In this document: positions 49,159 to 58,938 of the stretch, in pieces
Numbering within the stretch: position 1 is the stretch's first letter
Layout: each line of letters starts with the position of its first letter
Source of the DNA: Roseateles saccharophilus
Lineage (GTDB): Bacteria > Pseudomonadota > Gammaproteobacteria > Burkholderiales > Burkholderiaceae_C
NCBI RefSeq assembly: GCF_004342485.1
Contig: NZ_SMBU01000002.1
Location: forward strand, 62,001-126,000
Reading direction: 5' to 3'
DNA length: 64,000 bases
Position numbers and translations under genes: made by a program
The notes under the pieces: model-generated
What the model saw: the letters and a program-made list of their open reading frames with translations, nothing else
What the model was told of the DNA's origin: nothing
Database searches by the model: none

Positions 49159-50052
49159 TTAGAGCCCGAGGCCCTGCAGGAATTCCCTGAAGCCCGGCCC
49201 GAGCTGCGGGTGGGCCAGGGCCAGTTCGACATTGGCCTGCAGGAAGCCTTCCTTGCTGCCGCAGTCATAGCGCTTGCCCTCGTAGCGGTAGGCGAACACC
49301 TTCTCGCGGCGCAGCAGGCCGGCGATGCCGTCGGTGAGCTGGATCTCGCCGCCCACGCCGCGCGGCTGGTTGGCGATCTCGTGGAAGACGCCCGGCGTCA
49401 GGATGTAGCGGCCGGCCACGCCCAGGCGCGACGGCGCAACCTCGGGAGCCGGCTTCTCGACGATGCGGTTCACGTCCATCAGGCAGTCGTTGACCTGGTT
49501 GCCGGCCACGATGCCGTAGCGCCGGGTGTGCTCGGCCGGCACTTCCTGTACGGCCAGGATGGAGGCGCGCCACTCGGCGAAATGCTCGACCATCTGCTTC
49601 AGGATGCCGCGGCCGGGCTGGGGGCCGACCATCAGGTCGTCGGCCAGCAGCACGGCGAAGGGATCGTTGCCCACCAGGCGCTGGCCGCAGAGCACCGCAT
49701 GGCCGAGGCCCAGGGCCTGGGCCTGGCGCACATAGATGCATTCCATGTCGTCGGGCTTGACGCTGCGCACGACGTCGAGCAGCTCCTGCTTGCCGGCCTG
49801 CTCCAGCGCGACTTCCAGCTCGAAGGTCATGTCGAAATGGTCTTCGATGGGGCGCTTGTGGCGGCCGGTGACGAAGATCATCTCGCGCACGCCGGCCTCG
49901 TAGGCTTCCTCGACCGCGTACTGGATCAGCGGCTTGTCGACGACCGGCAGCATCTCCTTGGGCTGGGCCTTGGTGGCCGGCAGGAAACGGGTGCCGAGGC
50001 CAGCGACCGGGAAGATGGCTTTGGTGATCGGCGGGAAGGTCGAGGAGGCCAT
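49159..50052 (-). CDS. galU: UTP-glucose-1-phosphate uridylyltransferase
   Basis: A 297-residue enzyme that makes UDP-glucose for surface polysaccharides, trehalose and galactose metabolism. The nucleotide motif is FPVAGLGTRFLPATKAQPKE near residue 14, PLIQYAVEEAYEAGV follows, LADDLMVG is the metal-binding Asp region, and YDCGSKEGFLQANVELAL closes the protein. Length and order are standard. The gene has its own promoter region and diverges from the hydroxyacid-dehydrogenase homologue. Confidence 0.96.
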   Translation of the reverse strand: MASSTFPPITKAIFPVAGLGTRFLPATKAQPKEMLPVVDKPLIQYAVEEAYEAGVREMIFVTGRHKRPIEDHFDMTFELEVALEQAGKQELLDVVRSVKPDDMECIYVRQAQALGLGHAVLCGQRLVGNDPFAVLLADDLMVGPQPGRGILKQMVEHFAEWRASILAVQEVPAEHTRRYGIVAGNQVNDCLMDVNRIVEKPAPEVAPSRLGVAGRYILTPGVFHEIANQPRGVGGEIQLTDGIAGLLRREKVFAYRYEGKRYDCGSKEGFLQANVELALAHPQLGPGFREFLQGLGL

Positions 50053-50136
50053 GGGTACACTGGTTTGATCGAGGGCGCGGCGATTGTGTCACGCGGGTTG
50101 TGACGGTCTGACCCTCGAATCAGCCCCGCTGCCCCG

Positions 50137-51084
50137 ATGACCGTCTTGATCCTGGAACCCCTCGAAGCCGAGGCCGTGCAATGGCTGGCCGAGCGCCATG
50201 ACGCGCGCTTCGCCCCCGAACTCGTCGGCGACCCGGACGGCCTGCGGGAGGCGCTGCAGGGCTCGCGCGCGCTCGTGGCGCCGCCGGAGGTTCGCATCGA
50301 CGCCGAGCTGCTGCGCGGCGCGCGCAGCCTGCGCGCCATCGGCCGTGCCAGCGGCGGGGCCGACAACATCGATCTCGAGGCCTGCCGCAAGGCGGGTGTG
50401 GACGTCGTGCGTTCGCAGGCGTCCACCGCCAGCGCCGAGGCCGAGTTCGTCATCGGCGCGCTGCTGAGCCTGCTGCGCCGCGTGCCGGTCGAGGGCAGCG
50501 ACGGCCTCAAGGTCGGCCGCGAGCTGGGCTGCTCGACGATAGGCATCCTGGGCCTGACACCCACCGCCGAGGTGCTGACCCAGCTGCTGCATGCCTTCGG
50601 CTCGCGGGTCATCGGCTACGACCCGGCCCTGCACCCGAGCGACGCCATCTGGGTGCGCTGGGGCATCGAGGCCGTCAGCCTGGCCGAGCTGCTGGAGCAC
50701 AGCGATGGCCTGGTGCTGCTGCTGCCCTATTTCCAGCGCTTTCGCGGCCTTGTCGGCGCGCGCCAGCTGGAGGGCGCCCGGGCGGGCCAGGTGCTGGTCA
50801 ACCTCAGCCATTCGGGCCTGGTGGACCCGGCCGCGCTGGCCCACGCCCTGCGCGCGGGGCCGCTGCGGGCGGCCTGGTTCGACAGCATGGAGCCGGGCTG
50901 GCTGGAATCGGGCCAGCCTCTGCATGGCCTCACGACGCTGCAGGTGACGCCGCGCCTGGCCGGCACGACGCGCGAGTCGCGCGTGCGCGCGGCCTGGGCC
51001 GTGGCGCGTGGCATCGACGCCCTGCTGGGCGGGCCGCCTGCCGGCAACAAGGCCCGGGCGAAGGCCGAGCTGGGCTTTTACTGA
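50137..51084 (+). CDS. D-2-hydroxyacid dehydrogenase homologue with altered active site
   Basis: A 315-residue protein with the fold of D-2-hydroxyacid/phosphoglycerate dehydrogenases: an N-terminal catalytic half (ASGGADNIDLEACRKAGVDV) and a nucleotide domain. Key residues deviate. The dinucleotide loop reads GILGLTPTAE in place of GxGxxG. The catalytic Arg position (NTARGG in active enzymes) is NLSHSG, with His225. The catalytic His of the TPHxAG motif is Arg273 in TPRLAG. The Glu of DSMEPGW is retained. It may be inactive or bind a different ligand. It is divergent from galU and ends 9 bases before the convergent valS stop. Confidence 0.8.
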   Translation: MTVLILEPLEAEAVQWLAERHDARFAPELVGDPDGLREALQGSRALVAPPEVRIDAELLRGARSLRAIGRASGGADNIDLEACRKAGVDVVRSQASTASAEAEFVIGALLSLLRRVPVEGSDGLKVGRELGCSTIGILGLTPTAEVLTQLLHAFGSRVIGYDPALHPSDAIWVRWGIEAVSLAELLEHSDGLVLLLPYFQRFRGLVGARQLEGARAGQVLVNLSHSGLVDPAALAHALRAGPLRAAWFDSMEPGWLESGQPLHGLTTLQVTPRLAGTTRESRVRAAWAVARGIDALLGGPPAGNKARAKAELGFY

Positions 51085-51093
51085 CCCGGCCGC

Positions 51094-53907
51094 TCAGGCG
51101 GGCAGGCGGGCGAGCTGCTCACGCAGTCGCGCCACTGTCTCCTTGAAGCCGGCCACGCGGGCGCGCTCCTGCTCGACGACGGCAGCCGGCGCGCGGGCGA
51201 CGAAGCTCTCGTTGCCGAGCTTGGCCTCGGCCTTGGCGATCTCGCCTTCCAGGCGCGTGACTTCCTTCGTCAGACGGGCGCGCTCGGCCTCGACGTCGAT
51301 CTCGACCTTCAGCGCCAGCTTGGCCGCGCCGTGCACCAGCACAGGCGACGTGGCGCTCTGCCTGGCGAACCCGGCGTCGTCGGCGATCAGCTCGACGGCG
51401 CTGAGCTTGGCCAGCACCTTGAGCACGGCGGCGGCCTCGGTCAGGAAGGACAGGTCGCCGCCCACCAGCAGCGGCACGCGGTCGCTGGGGCTCAGCGCCA
51501 TCTCGCCGCGCAGGCTGCGCGTGATGCCGACGACTTCCTTCAGCTGGGCCATCCAGGCGTCGGCATCCGCGTCGATGCGCTCGGGCTGGGCCACGGGGTA
51601 GGGCGCCTGGCCGACGTAGTCCGCCGTCTTGCGGCCGGCGATGGGCGCGACGGCCTGCCACAGCTCCTCGGTGATGAAGGGCGCGACCGGGTGCAGCAGG
51701 CGCAGCGTCGTCTCCAGCACGCGGATCAGCGTGCGGCGCGTGGCGCGCTGCTCGGCTTCGCCGCCGGTCTGGATCTGCACCTTGGCGATTTCCAGATACC
51801 AGTCGCAGTACTCGTCCCAGACGAAGCTGTAGATGCTGTTGGCGACGTTGTCGAGGCGGTACTCGGCGAAGCCCTGGGCGACGGCGGCCTCGACGCGCTG
51901 CAGCTCGTTGGTGATCCAGCGGTCCGCCTGGCTGAAGACGTTGTAGCCCGGCGGGCAGGCGCCCTGGTCGTGAGCGAGGCCGCAGTCGTGGCCCTCGGTG
52001 TTCATCAGCACGAAGCGCGTCGCGTTCCAGAGCTTGTTGCAGAAGTTGCGATAGCCCTCGCAGCGCTTGGTGTCGAAGTTGATGTTGCGGCCGAGCGTCG
52101 CGTAGCTCGCCATCGTGAAGCGCAGCGCGTCGGCGCCGTAGGCCGGCATGCCCTCGGGGAACTCCTTCTTCACGCGCGCCGCCACCTTGGGCGCCGTCTC
52201 GGGCTTGCGCAGGCCGGTGGTGCTCTTCTTCGTCAGCGTCTCCAGGTCGCAGCCCTGGATGAGGTCGACCGGGTCCAGCACATTGCCTTCGGACTTGCTC
52301 ATCTTCTGGCCCTGCGAGTCGCGCACGAGGCCGTGGATGTAGACGTCCTTGAAGGGCACCTGGCCGGTGAAGTGGGTCGTCATCATGATCATCCGGGCGA
52401 CCCAGAAGAAGATGATGTCGTAGCCGGTCACGAGCACGGAGGAGGGCAGGAAGAGCTGCTGCTCCAGCGTCTTCTCGGGCCAGCCCAGCGTCGAGAACGG
52501 CACCAGGGCCGACGAGTACCAGGTGTCCAGCACGTCGGGGTCTCGGGTCAGTTCGCCCAGGTAGCCGGCAGCCTTGGCGCGAGCCTGGGCCTCCTCCTCG
52601 CTGCGCGCGACGAAGAGCTCGCCGCCGCTGCCATACCAGGCCGGGATCTGGTGGCCCCACCAGAGCTGGCGCGAGATGCACCAGTCCTGCAGATTGCCCA
52701 TCCAGTGGTTGTATGTGTTGACCCACTGCTCGGGGTGGAACTTGACCGCGCCGGTCTCGACGGCGGCGATGGCCTTGTCGGCAATGCTCTTGCCGTCGGC
52801 GCTCGGCTTGGTGACGGCGACGAACCACTGGTCGGTCAGCATGGGCTCAATGACCTGGCCGGTGCGCTCGCAGCGCGGCACCTGCAGCTTGTGCTTCTTG
52901 ACTTCGACGAGCAGGCCTAGGGCCTCCAGGTCGGCGACGACGCGCTTGCGGGCGACGAAACGGTCCAGGCCGCGGTAGGTCACGGGGGCGTTGTCGTTGA
53001 TGCGGGCCTGCAGGTCCAGCACCGAGATCATCGGCAGGCCATGGCGCTGGCCGACGGCGTAGTCGTTGGTGTCGTGGGCCGGTGTGACCTTGACGACGCC
53101 GGTGCCGAACTCGCGGTCCACATAGTCGTCGGCGATGACGGGGATCTCGCGCTCGGTCAGCGGCAGCTTCACGAGCTTGCCGATCAGCGCGGCATAGCGT
53201 TCGTCCTCGGGGTGGACCATGACGGCCACGTCGCCCAGCATGGTCTCGGGCCGCGTGGTGGCCACGACGACGGAGCCGCTGCCGTCGGCGAGCGGATAGC
53301 GGATATGCCACAGCGAGCCGTCTTCCTCCTCGGAGCTGACTTCGAGGTCCGACACGGCGGACTGCAGGATGGGGTCCCAGCTCACCAGGCGCTTGCCGCG
53401 GTAGATCAGGCCTTCCTCGTACAGGCGCACGAAAGTCTCGACGACGACGCTCGAGAGCTTCTCGTCCATCGTGAAGTACTCGTGGCCCCAGCTCACCGAG
53501 TCGCCCAAGCGGCGCATCTGGCTGGTGATGGTGTTGCCGCTCTCCTGCTTCCAGTCCCACACGCGGGCGACGAAATTCTTGCGGCCCAGGTCGTGGCGAC
53601 TCTGGCCGGCAGCCTGCAGCTGGCGCTCGACGACGATCTGCGTCGCGATGCCGGCGTGGTCCGTGCCCGGCACCCACAGCGTGTTGAAGCCGCGCATGCG
53701 GTGGTAGCGCGTCAGCGAGTCCATCACGGTCTGGTTGAAGGCATGGCCCATGTGCAGCGTGCCGGTCACATTGGGCGGCGGCAGCTGGATGCTGAACGAG
53801 GGCTTGGCCGTGTCCAGGGTCGGCGCGTACAGGCCGGCGGCTTCCCAGGCAGGGCCCCAGTGGGCTTCCAGGGCGGCGGGTTCGAAGGACTTGGCGAGTT
53901 CGGTCAC
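51094..53907 (-). CDS. valS: valyl-tRNA synthetase
   Basis: A 937-residue class I synthetase. The HIGH motif is [16 protein letters not shown] near residue 45 and KMSKS is [14 protein letters not shown] near residue 530. An editing domain lies between them ([18 protein letters not shown]). The last 65 residues are the ValS coiled-coil arm that grips tRNA-Val. No ATG is suitably placed. GTG at 53907 ([10 protein letters not shown]) gives the normal N-terminus (E. coli ValS is 951). The frame extends upstream but without family similarity. Confidence 0.95.
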   Translation of the reverse strand: MTELAKSFEPAALEAHWGPAWEAAGLYAPTLDTAKPSFSIQLPPPNVTGTLHMGHAFNQTVMDSLTRYHRMRGFNTLWVPGTDHAGIATQIVVERQLQAAGQSRHDLGRKNFVARVWDWKQESGNTITSQMRRLGDSVSWGHEYFTMDEKLSSVVVETFVRLYEEGLIYRGKRLVSWDPILQSAVSDLEVSSEEEDGSLWHIRYPLADGSGSVVVATTRPETMLGDVAVMVHPEDERYAALIGKLVKLPLTEREIPVIADDYVDREFGTGVVKVTPAHDTNDYAVGQRHGLPMISVLDLQARINDNAPVTYRGLDRFVARKRVVADLEALGLLVEVKKHKLQVPRCERTGQVIEPMLTDQWFVAVTKPSADGKSIADKAIAAVETGAVKFHPEQWVNTYNHWMGNLQDWCISRQLWWGHQIPAWYGSGGELFVARSEEEAQARAKAAGYLGELTRDPDVLDTWYSSALVPFSTLGWPEKTLEQQLFLPSSVLVTGYDIIFFWVARMIMMTTHFTGQVPFKDVYIHGLVRDSQGQKMSKSEGNVLDPVDLIQGCDLETLTKKSTTGLRKPETAPKVAARVKKEFPEGMPAYGADALRFTMASYATLGRNINFDTKRCEGYRNFCNKLWNATRFVLMNTEGHDCGLAHDQGACPPGYNVFSQADRWITNELQRVEAAVAQGFAEYRLDNVANSIYSFVWDEYCDWYLEIAKVQIQTGGEAEQRATRRTLIRVLETTLRLLHPVAPFITEELWQAVAPIAGRKTADYVGQAPYPVAQPERIDADADAWMAQLKEVVGITRSLRGEMALSPSDRVPLLVGGDLSFLTEAAAVLKVLAKLSAVELIADDAGFARQSATSPVLVHGAAKLALKVEIDVEAERARLTKEVTRLEGEIAKAEAKLGNESFVARAPAAVVEQERARVAGFKETVARLREQLARLPA

Positions 53908-54076
53908 GGGGCTGGTCTCGGCTGGGCGGGCGGTAGGCAGGGTCGGCGATTTTAAGGGTCGACCCCGATACAAAACGAAACCCGGTGATACCGCGTCGAG
54001 ATGCTCCCGGGAGGGCCGGCCGGAATGATGAACACCGTCCCAACCACCGGGCCTCGAGCGCCCCAGAGAGCAGGCC

Positions 54077-54517
54077 ATGAACTTCTTTCGTCGCTGGCAA
54101 GCACATCACGACTTCCACCATCACTCCATGGGCCACGGCCGTCATGGCCATCCTTTCGGCCGCCACGCAGACGCTGACGGCTTCGTCGAACACATCGCCG
54201 CTCGCGTAGGCGCCAAGCTGGACCTCGACGCGGAGCAGCAGCGCCTTCTCGCCGCCTGGTTCGGTCAGCTCCAGCAGCAACGCGCCGCGCTGAAGGGACT
54301 GGCCCGCGGCCCCGAGCTGGCCGGCCTCATCGCCGGCGAGCAGTTCCCGCGCGAATCGGCCCAGCAGTTGCTGGACGCCAGGCTCGACGCGCTGCGCGCC
54401 GCCGGCCCGGGCGTCATCACGGCCTTCGCCGAGTTCTTCGACGCGCTGGACGGCGAGCAGCGCCAGGTGCTGCGCTTCATGATGCGGCGCTTCGGCCATT
54501 CGCGCCGCCGCGAATAA
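54077..54517 (+). CDS. histidine-rich Spy/CpxP-like protein
   Basis: A 146-residue protein. The first 30 residues are very rich in His ([18 protein letters not shown]), with no hydrophobic core, so no signal peptide is seen. The rest is helical and ends with [19 protein letters not shown]. The layout and the position before an OmpR-type regulator and kinase resemble Spy/CpxP cassettes, but the missing signal peptide means it may act in the cytoplasm or start elsewhere. The His cluster could bind Zn, Cu or Ni (inference). The regulator gene follows 8 bases after the stop. The 169-base gap to valS holds its promoter region. Confidence 0.72.
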   Translation: MNFFRRWQAHHDFHHHSMGHGRHGHPFGRHADADGFVEHIAARVGAKLDLDAEQQRLLAAWFGQLQQQRAALKGLARGPELAGLIAGEQFPRESAQQLLDARLDALRAAGPGVITAFAEFFDALDGEQRQVLRFMMRRFGHSRRRE

Positions 54518-54525
54518 TCCGCGCC

Positions 54526-55242
54526 ATGCATCGACTGCTGCTGATCGACGACGACGAGGCGCTGGCCGGCCCGCTGGCCCAATACCTGGCGCGCTTCGAC
54601 CTGCAGCTCGAAGCCGTCACGCGGCCCAGCGCGGCGCTGGCCCGGCTGGCCGCCGAGCGTTTCGACGCGCTGATCCTCGACGGCATGCTGCCCGAGATGG
54701 ACGGCTTCGAGTTCTGCCGGCGGCTGCGCGCCGGCAGCGAGCCCTGGCGCGACATTCCCGTGCTGATGCTGACCGCACGCGGCGACCTGACCGACCGCGT
54801 CGTCGGTCTGGAGCTGGGCGCCGACGACTATCTGCCCAAGCCCTTCGAGCCGCGCGAGCTGGCCGCGCGGCTGCAGACCATCCTGCGCCGTACGCGGCTG
54901 ACGCCGGTGGCGGCACCGGCCGCGCCGGCGTCGGCGGCGCGGCTCAGCTTCGAGGGCCTGGAGATCGACACCGCGCGCCGCGAGGTGAGGAGCGAGCGTG
55001 GCCTGCTCGAACTGACCGGCACCGAATACGAGCTGCTCCTGCTGCTGGCCCGCGAGCCCGGCCGCGTGTTCTCGCGCGACGACATCCTGAACCGGCTGCG
55101 CGGCCAGGAGGCCGAGCTGTTCACGCGGGCGGTCGACATCCTCGTCAGCCGGCTGCGCCGCAAGCTGGAGCCGCTGGTCGCGCTGAAGACGCTGCGCAAC
55201 GCGGGCTACTGCTTTGCGCTCCCGGAGAAGTTCGCCCCATGA
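54526..55242 (+). CDS. OmpR-family response regulator (CpxR-like)
   Basis: A 238-residue DNA-binding regulator. The receiver domain has LLIDDDEA, phospho-acceptor Asp52 in LILDGMLPEMDG and LGADDYLPKPFEP with its Lys. After a short Ala/Pro linker comes the winged helix (LELTGTEYELLLLLAREPG, and AVDILVSRLRRKLEP). It ends GYCFALPEKFAP, overlapping the kinase start as ATGA. Its sequence is close to that of the regulator at 13310, so the two may be paralogues. Confidence 0.92.
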   Translation: MHRLLLIDDDEALAGPLAQYLARFDLQLEAVTRPSAALARLAAERFDALILDGMLPEMDGFEFCRRLRAGSEPWRDIPVLMLTARGDLTDRVVGLELGADDYLPKPFEPRELAARLQTILRRTRLTPVAAPAAPASAARLSFEGLEIDTARREVRSERGLLELTGTEYELLLLLAREPGRVFSRDDILNRLRGQEAELFTRAVDILVSRLRRKLEPLVALKTLRNAGYCFALPEKFAP

Positions 55243-56303
55243 GGCCGCACCACCCCTACGACCACCACTGGCGCGAGCGCAAGCGCCGCAAGCTCGAGCT
55301 CGCCTGGCGGCGCGACTGGCGCTGGCGGGCCCGGCATCACTGGCACCAGGGCTGGCATCACCAGCGGGCCCATTTCAAGCATTCGCTCGGCGCACGGCTG
55401 ATCGCCGTCTTCCTCGTGCTGGCCCTGGTCGGCAGCGCCATCCTGTGGGGCGCGATGGGCCACCCCTATGGCCTGCTGTGGGCCGTGCCGGCGCTGCTGC
55501 TGGTCACCGGCTGCGCCTTCGGCGCGATCCGCCACATGGTCCGGCCGCTGCATGCGCTGGCCGTCGGCGCCGAAGCCTTCGGTCGCGGCGAGTTCGGCCA
55601 CCGCGTGCCGGTCATCCACGAGGACGAGATCGGCGACCTAGCACTGCGCTTCAACCAGATGGCCGCCGACATCCAGGCCATGCTGGACGGCAAGCGCGCC
55701 CTGCTGCTGGCCATCAGCCACGAGCTGCGCAGCCCGCTGACGCGTGCGCGCCTGCATGCGGAGCTGGTGGGCGAGGGCGCCTCGCGGGATGCGCTGCTGG
55801 GCGAGCTGGCGCAGATGCGCGACCTCATCACGGCGCTGCTGGAGAGCGAGCGCTTGGGGCTAGGCCACCGCGCGCTGCAGCTGGGCGATTGCGACCTGGT
55901 GGCGCTGGCGCGCGAGCAGGCCCAGCCCGGCGTGACGCTGCACATCGAGCCCGATCTGCCGGTGCTGCAACTGGACCGGCTGCGCGTGCAACTGCTGTTG
56001 CGCAACCTCGTGCAGAACGCGCTGCGCCACAACGATGCGGCGCGAGGTGCGGTTCGGCTCGGCCTCGTGCGCGACGGGGCCGGCGTGCGCCTGAGCGTGC
56101 GTGACTTCGGCCCCGGCGTGCCGCCAGAGTCCCTGCCTCATCTGGGCCAGCCCTTCTACCGGCCGGATGCAGCGCGCACGCGGGTCGACGGCGGCGTGGG
56201 CCTGGGGCTGTGCCTGTGCCGGCTGGTGGCCGAGGCGCATGGCAGCCGGCTGGAGCTGCGCAACGCCGAGCCGGGTTTCGAGGCGGCGGTGCGCTTCACA
56301 TGA
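55239..56303 (+). CDS. sensor histidine kinase with basic/His-rich N-terminus and no periplasmic domain
   Basis: A 354-residue kinase. The first 50 residues are cytoplasmic and extremely rich in His, Arg and Trp (HHPYDHHWRERKRRKLELAW, RARHHWHQGWHHQRAHFKH). Two membrane helices (about 55-72 and 80-98) enclose only a short loop (GAMGHPYG), so there is no periplasmic sensor. HAMP follows, then LAISHELRSPL with His161, and a HATPase with NLVQNALRHND, DFGPGVP and GGVGLGLCLCRLV. It may sense metals or the membrane through its N-terminus (inference). The 3' end lies in a 30-bp direct repeat shared with the guaC end. Confidence 0.9.
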   Translation: MRPHHPYDHHWRERKRRKLELAWRRDWRWRARHHWHQGWHHQRAHFKHSLGARLIAVFLVLALVGSAILWGAMGHPYGLLWAVPALLLVTGCAFGAIRHMVRPLHALAVGAEAFGRGEFGHRVPVIHEDEIGDLALRFNQMAADIQAMLDGKRALLLAISHELRSPLTRARLHAELVGEGASRDALLGELAQMRDLITALLESERLGLGHRALQLGDCDLVALAREQAQPGVTLHIEPDLPVLQLDRLRVQLLLRNLVQNALRHNDAARGAVRLGLVRDGAGVRLSVRDFGPGVPPESLPHLGQPFYRPDAARTRVDGGVGLGLCLCRLVAEAHGSRLELRNAEPGFEAAVRFT

Positions 56304-56324
56304 ACAGATGTTCACCCGCGTTCT
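56295..56324. repeat. 30-bp direct repeat, copy 1 (end of kinase gene)
   Basis: TTCACATGAACAGATGTTCA plus CCCGCGTTCT is identical to 56386-56415. This copy contains the last codons and the stop of the kinase gene. Confidence 0.9.
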
Positions 56325-56385
56325 GGCTTCGCCGGAACGCAGGCCTCGCGCTGCACGCTCGGTGATCGCCTGCCTCCGGCAGCCG

Positions 56386-56415
56386 TTCACATGAACAGAT
56401 GTTCACCCGCGTTCT
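56386..56415. repeat. 30-bp direct repeat, copy 2 (end of guaC)
   Basis: Identical to 56295-56324, 91 bases away in the same orientation. On the minus strand it encodes the last residues of GuaC (GEHLFM) and the stop. The DNA between the copies has no gene and contains GCTTCGCCGG-type inverted sequence. Confidence 0.9.
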
Positions 56416-57364
56416 CACCCCCGAGAACGACGTAGTTGACCTTCTTCAGGTCCGCCAGCTGCGTGCCGCCGGCATAGGAGATCGAGCTCTGCAGGTCCTC
56501 CTGCATCTCGCGCAGCGTGTCGGCAAGACGGCCCTTGACCGGCTCCAGGATGCGCTTGCCCTCCACATGCCGGTACTCGCCCTTGTTGAAGTCCGAGGCC
56601 GAGCCGTAGTACTCCTTGTAGAGCTTGCCGTCGACCTCGACGGTCTGGCCGGGCGAGTCCTCGTGGCCGGCGAACAGCGAGCCGACCATGACCATGCTGG
56701 CGCCGAAGCGCACGCTCTTGGCGATGTCGCCGTGGTGGCGGATGCCGCCGTCGGCCACGATGGGCTTGGTGGCCACGCGCGAGCACCACTTCAGCGCCGA
56801 CAGCTGCCAGCCGCCGGTGCCGAAGCCGGTCTTGAGCCGCGTGATGCAGACCTTGCCCGGGCCCACGCCGACCTTGGTCGCGTCGGCGCCCCAGTTCTCC
56901 AGGTCGATGACGCCTTCGGGCGTGCCGACATTGCCGGCGACGACGAAGCTGCCCGGCAGCCTGTGCTTGATGTGGCCGATCATGCGCTGCACGCTCTCGG
57001 CATGGCCGTGGGCGATGTCGATGGTCAGGTAGTCGGCGCCCACGCCTTCGGCGGCGAGCCTGTCGACCAGTTCATGGTCGGCCGGCTTCACGCCGACGCT
57101 CAGGGAGACCAGCAGGCCCTTGTCGCGCATGGAGCGGGCATAGGCCAGGCTGTCGAGGTCGAAGCGGTGCATCACGTAGAAGTAGCCCTCGCGGGCCAGC
57201 ATCTCGGTGAAGGGCTCGTCCACCACGGTCTTCATGTTGGCGGGCACGACCGGCAGCTTGAAGCGGCGCGGGCCGAACTGCACCGAGGTGTCGCAGTCCG
57301 AGCGGCTCTCCACGCGGCAGCGCCGCGGCAGCAGCAGGATGTTGTCGTAGTCGAAGATTTCCAT
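56387..57364 (-). CDS. guaC: GMP reductase
   Basis: A 325-residue TIM-barrel enzyme that reduces GMP to IMP with NADPH in purine salvage. The opening [20 protein letters not shown] is the family start. The active-site loop [15 protein letters not shown] carries the catalytic Cys near residue 175, and [20 protein letters not shown] follows. The phosphate-binding [11 protein letters not shown] is also present. It is the shorter bacterial type without CBS domains, which separates it from IMP dehydrogenase. I chose ATG 57364. A TTG lies two codons upstream. Confidence 0.94.
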   Translation of the reverse strand: MEIFDYDNILLLPRRCRVESRSDCDTSVQFGPRRFKLPVVPANMKTVVDEPFTEMLAREGYFYVMHRFDLDSLAYARSMRDKGLLVSLSVGVKPADHELVDRLAAEGVGADYLTIDIAHGHAESVQRMIGHIKHRLPGSFVVAGNVGTPEGVIDLENWGADATKVGVGPGKVCITRLKTGFGTGGWQLSALKWCSRVATKPIVADGGIRHHGDIAKSVRFGASMVMVGSLFAGHEDSPGQTVEVDGKLYKEYYGSASDFNKGEYRHVEGKRILEPVKGRLADTLREMQEDLQSSISYAGGTQLADLKKVNYVVLGGENAGEHLFM

Positions 57365-57467
57365 GTTCAAGTTCGCATCAATCGGCGCGCGTTCATGCAG
57401 TGCGCGACCTGGGCTGCGAGCGCTTGACCTGGCGATCCCGGCTGGCGGCCCGCCATTGCAGCGGGCA

Positions 57468-57500
57468 CAAAAAACCGGGCGCCAGAAATTTGGGCCCGGT
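57468..57500 (-). terminator. intrinsic terminator of the DUF3422 gene
   Basis: On the minus strand ACCGGGC pairs with GCCCGGT (arms 57494-57500 and 57474-57480), followed by TTTTTT. It lies 19 bases after the stop. Confidence 0.88.
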
Positions 57501-57519
57501 GATTGATTCTACGCGGTGA

Positions 57520-58830
57520 TCAATGCCCGAAGAACTTGCGGTGGATGCGCCGCGTCGTCCACCACACGGCCGCCAGCACGAGGGGGATGGCGGCGCCCAC
57601 GGCCAGCTCCGGGCTGACCGGCAGCAGGTCCTCGTGCTTCAGCGCCTTGAAGCCATAGGCCAGCAGGCTGACGACGTAGTAGGTGATGGCCGCCAGCGAC
57701 AGGCCCTCGACGGTGGCCTGCATGCGCAGCTGGGTGCGCTGGCCGTCGCCGATCTGGGTCAGCAACTGCTGGTTCTGCGACTCGGTCGCGATGTCGACGC
57801 GGGTGCGCAGCAGCGCACTGGTGCGCTCGATGCGCTGCGACAGCGCGGCCAGGCGTTGCGCCGTGGCCGTGACGGTCGCGATGGCCGGCGACAGCCGGCG
57901 CTGCATGAACTCGCCCAGGGTCTGTACGCCGGCCACCTTGCCCTCGTGCAGCTCGGCGATGCGGTTCTCGACGATGGCGTGGTAGGCCTGGGTCGCGGCG
58001 AAGCGGTAGCCGTGGGCGGCGGTGGCGTGCTCGATGCGGGCGGCCGTCGCGATCAGGTCGTCCAGCAGGGCCGCCTCGGAGGCGTCGCGCTGCTCCAGCC
58101 GCGCGGTGACGCCTGCAAGGTCGGCTTCCACCTGGGCCAGGGTGGGTGCAAGCGCCTTGGCCACCGGCAGGCCGCGCAGCGCCATCAGCCGGTAGGTCTC
58201 CAGCTCCAGCAGGCGCTGCGAGATGCGGCCCACGCGGGTGTCGGGCGTGCCCGGCTCGCTGAAGACCACCAGATGCTCGAAGCCGCTGGCGCGCAGGCGG
58301 AAGTCGGTCACGACGATGGAGTGGCCGCCGCCCATCGTCGACGCGACGACCGCGTGCTCGCCGAACCAGCCGCGCGCCTCGGCCAGCGCGCTGGGCGCGA
58401 AGGTGAGCGAGCGCTCCAGCAGCACCATCTTGATGGCCACGAAGGTGCGGCCCGGGATGCGGCCCAGCCACTCGGGCGGTACACGCAGCGCCAGCGCGTC
58501 CAGCGCGGCGGGGCCGGCCTCCAGCTCGGGCGGCAGGGCCTGCACGACGGAGTAGCGCGTGAACTCGCTGTGCCGCTCCCACTTCAGCGAGAAGCCCTCG
58601 CTGCGCAGGCGCAGGAAGTTGCCGTTCAGAGCCTCTGGGGCCAGCGCCTGCTGCCCGGGCAGGCGCTGCAGATGGGCATGCTCCTCGGCGCGGCTGACGC
58701 CGTCGTTCAGCACCGCGACGTAGATGATGGCCGCCGGCAGCCGGATGCGGGCAGGCGGGCGGGCGTGGACCTCGTTGTGCAGCACGAGGCGCAGCGGGTC
58801 GTCGGCAGGGAGCAGGCTGTCTTCAAGCAT
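57520..58830 (-). CDS. DUF3422 membrane protein
   Basis: A 436-residue protein. The N-terminal part holds the DUF3422 pattern DPLRLVLHNEVHARPPARI and LRSEGFSLKWERHSEFTRYS. A long helical, partly coiled-coil middle follows (residues about 220-375). Two C-terminal membrane helices lie near 378-398 and 408-428, with a short cytoplasmic tail. The topology suggests a tail-anchored inner-membrane protein with a big soluble domain. No function is known. Start MLEDSLLPADD at 58830. It diverges from the FabH-like gene. Confidence 0.87.
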   Translation of the reverse strand: MLEDSLLPADDPLRLVLHNEVHARPPARIRLPAAIIYVAVLNDGVSRAEEHAHLQRLPGQQALAPEALNGNFLRLRSEGFSLKWERHSEFTRYSVVQALPPELEAGPAALDALALRVPPEWLGRIPGRTFVAIKMVLLERSLTFAPSALAEARGWFGEHAVVASTMGGGHSIVVTDFRLRASGFEHLVVFSEPGTPDTRVGRISQRLLELETYRLMALRGLPVAKALAPTLAQVEADLAGVTARLEQRDASEAALLDDLIATAARIEHATAAHGYRFAATQAYHAIVENRIAELHEGKVAGVQTLGEFMQRRLSPAIATVTATAQRLAALSQRIERTSALLRTRVDIATESQNQQLLTQIGDGQRTQLRMQATVEGLSLAAITYYVVSLLAYGFKALKHEDLLPVSPELAVGAAIPLVLAAVWWTTRRIHRKFFGH

Positions 58831-58938
58831 GGTGCTGGGCAGGGTTAACCGAGGGGCGGGCCGCCGCAGTGCACCAGGGCGGCCCGATAAAATCATGCCC
58901 TTGTTCCAACCTGGGGCGGCGGCGACCCCTTCTCAATC

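Noticed and set aside
57365-57467. Possible purine riboswitch upstream of guaC
   Set aside because: I could not find the conserved three-stem purine aptamer core in the leader.
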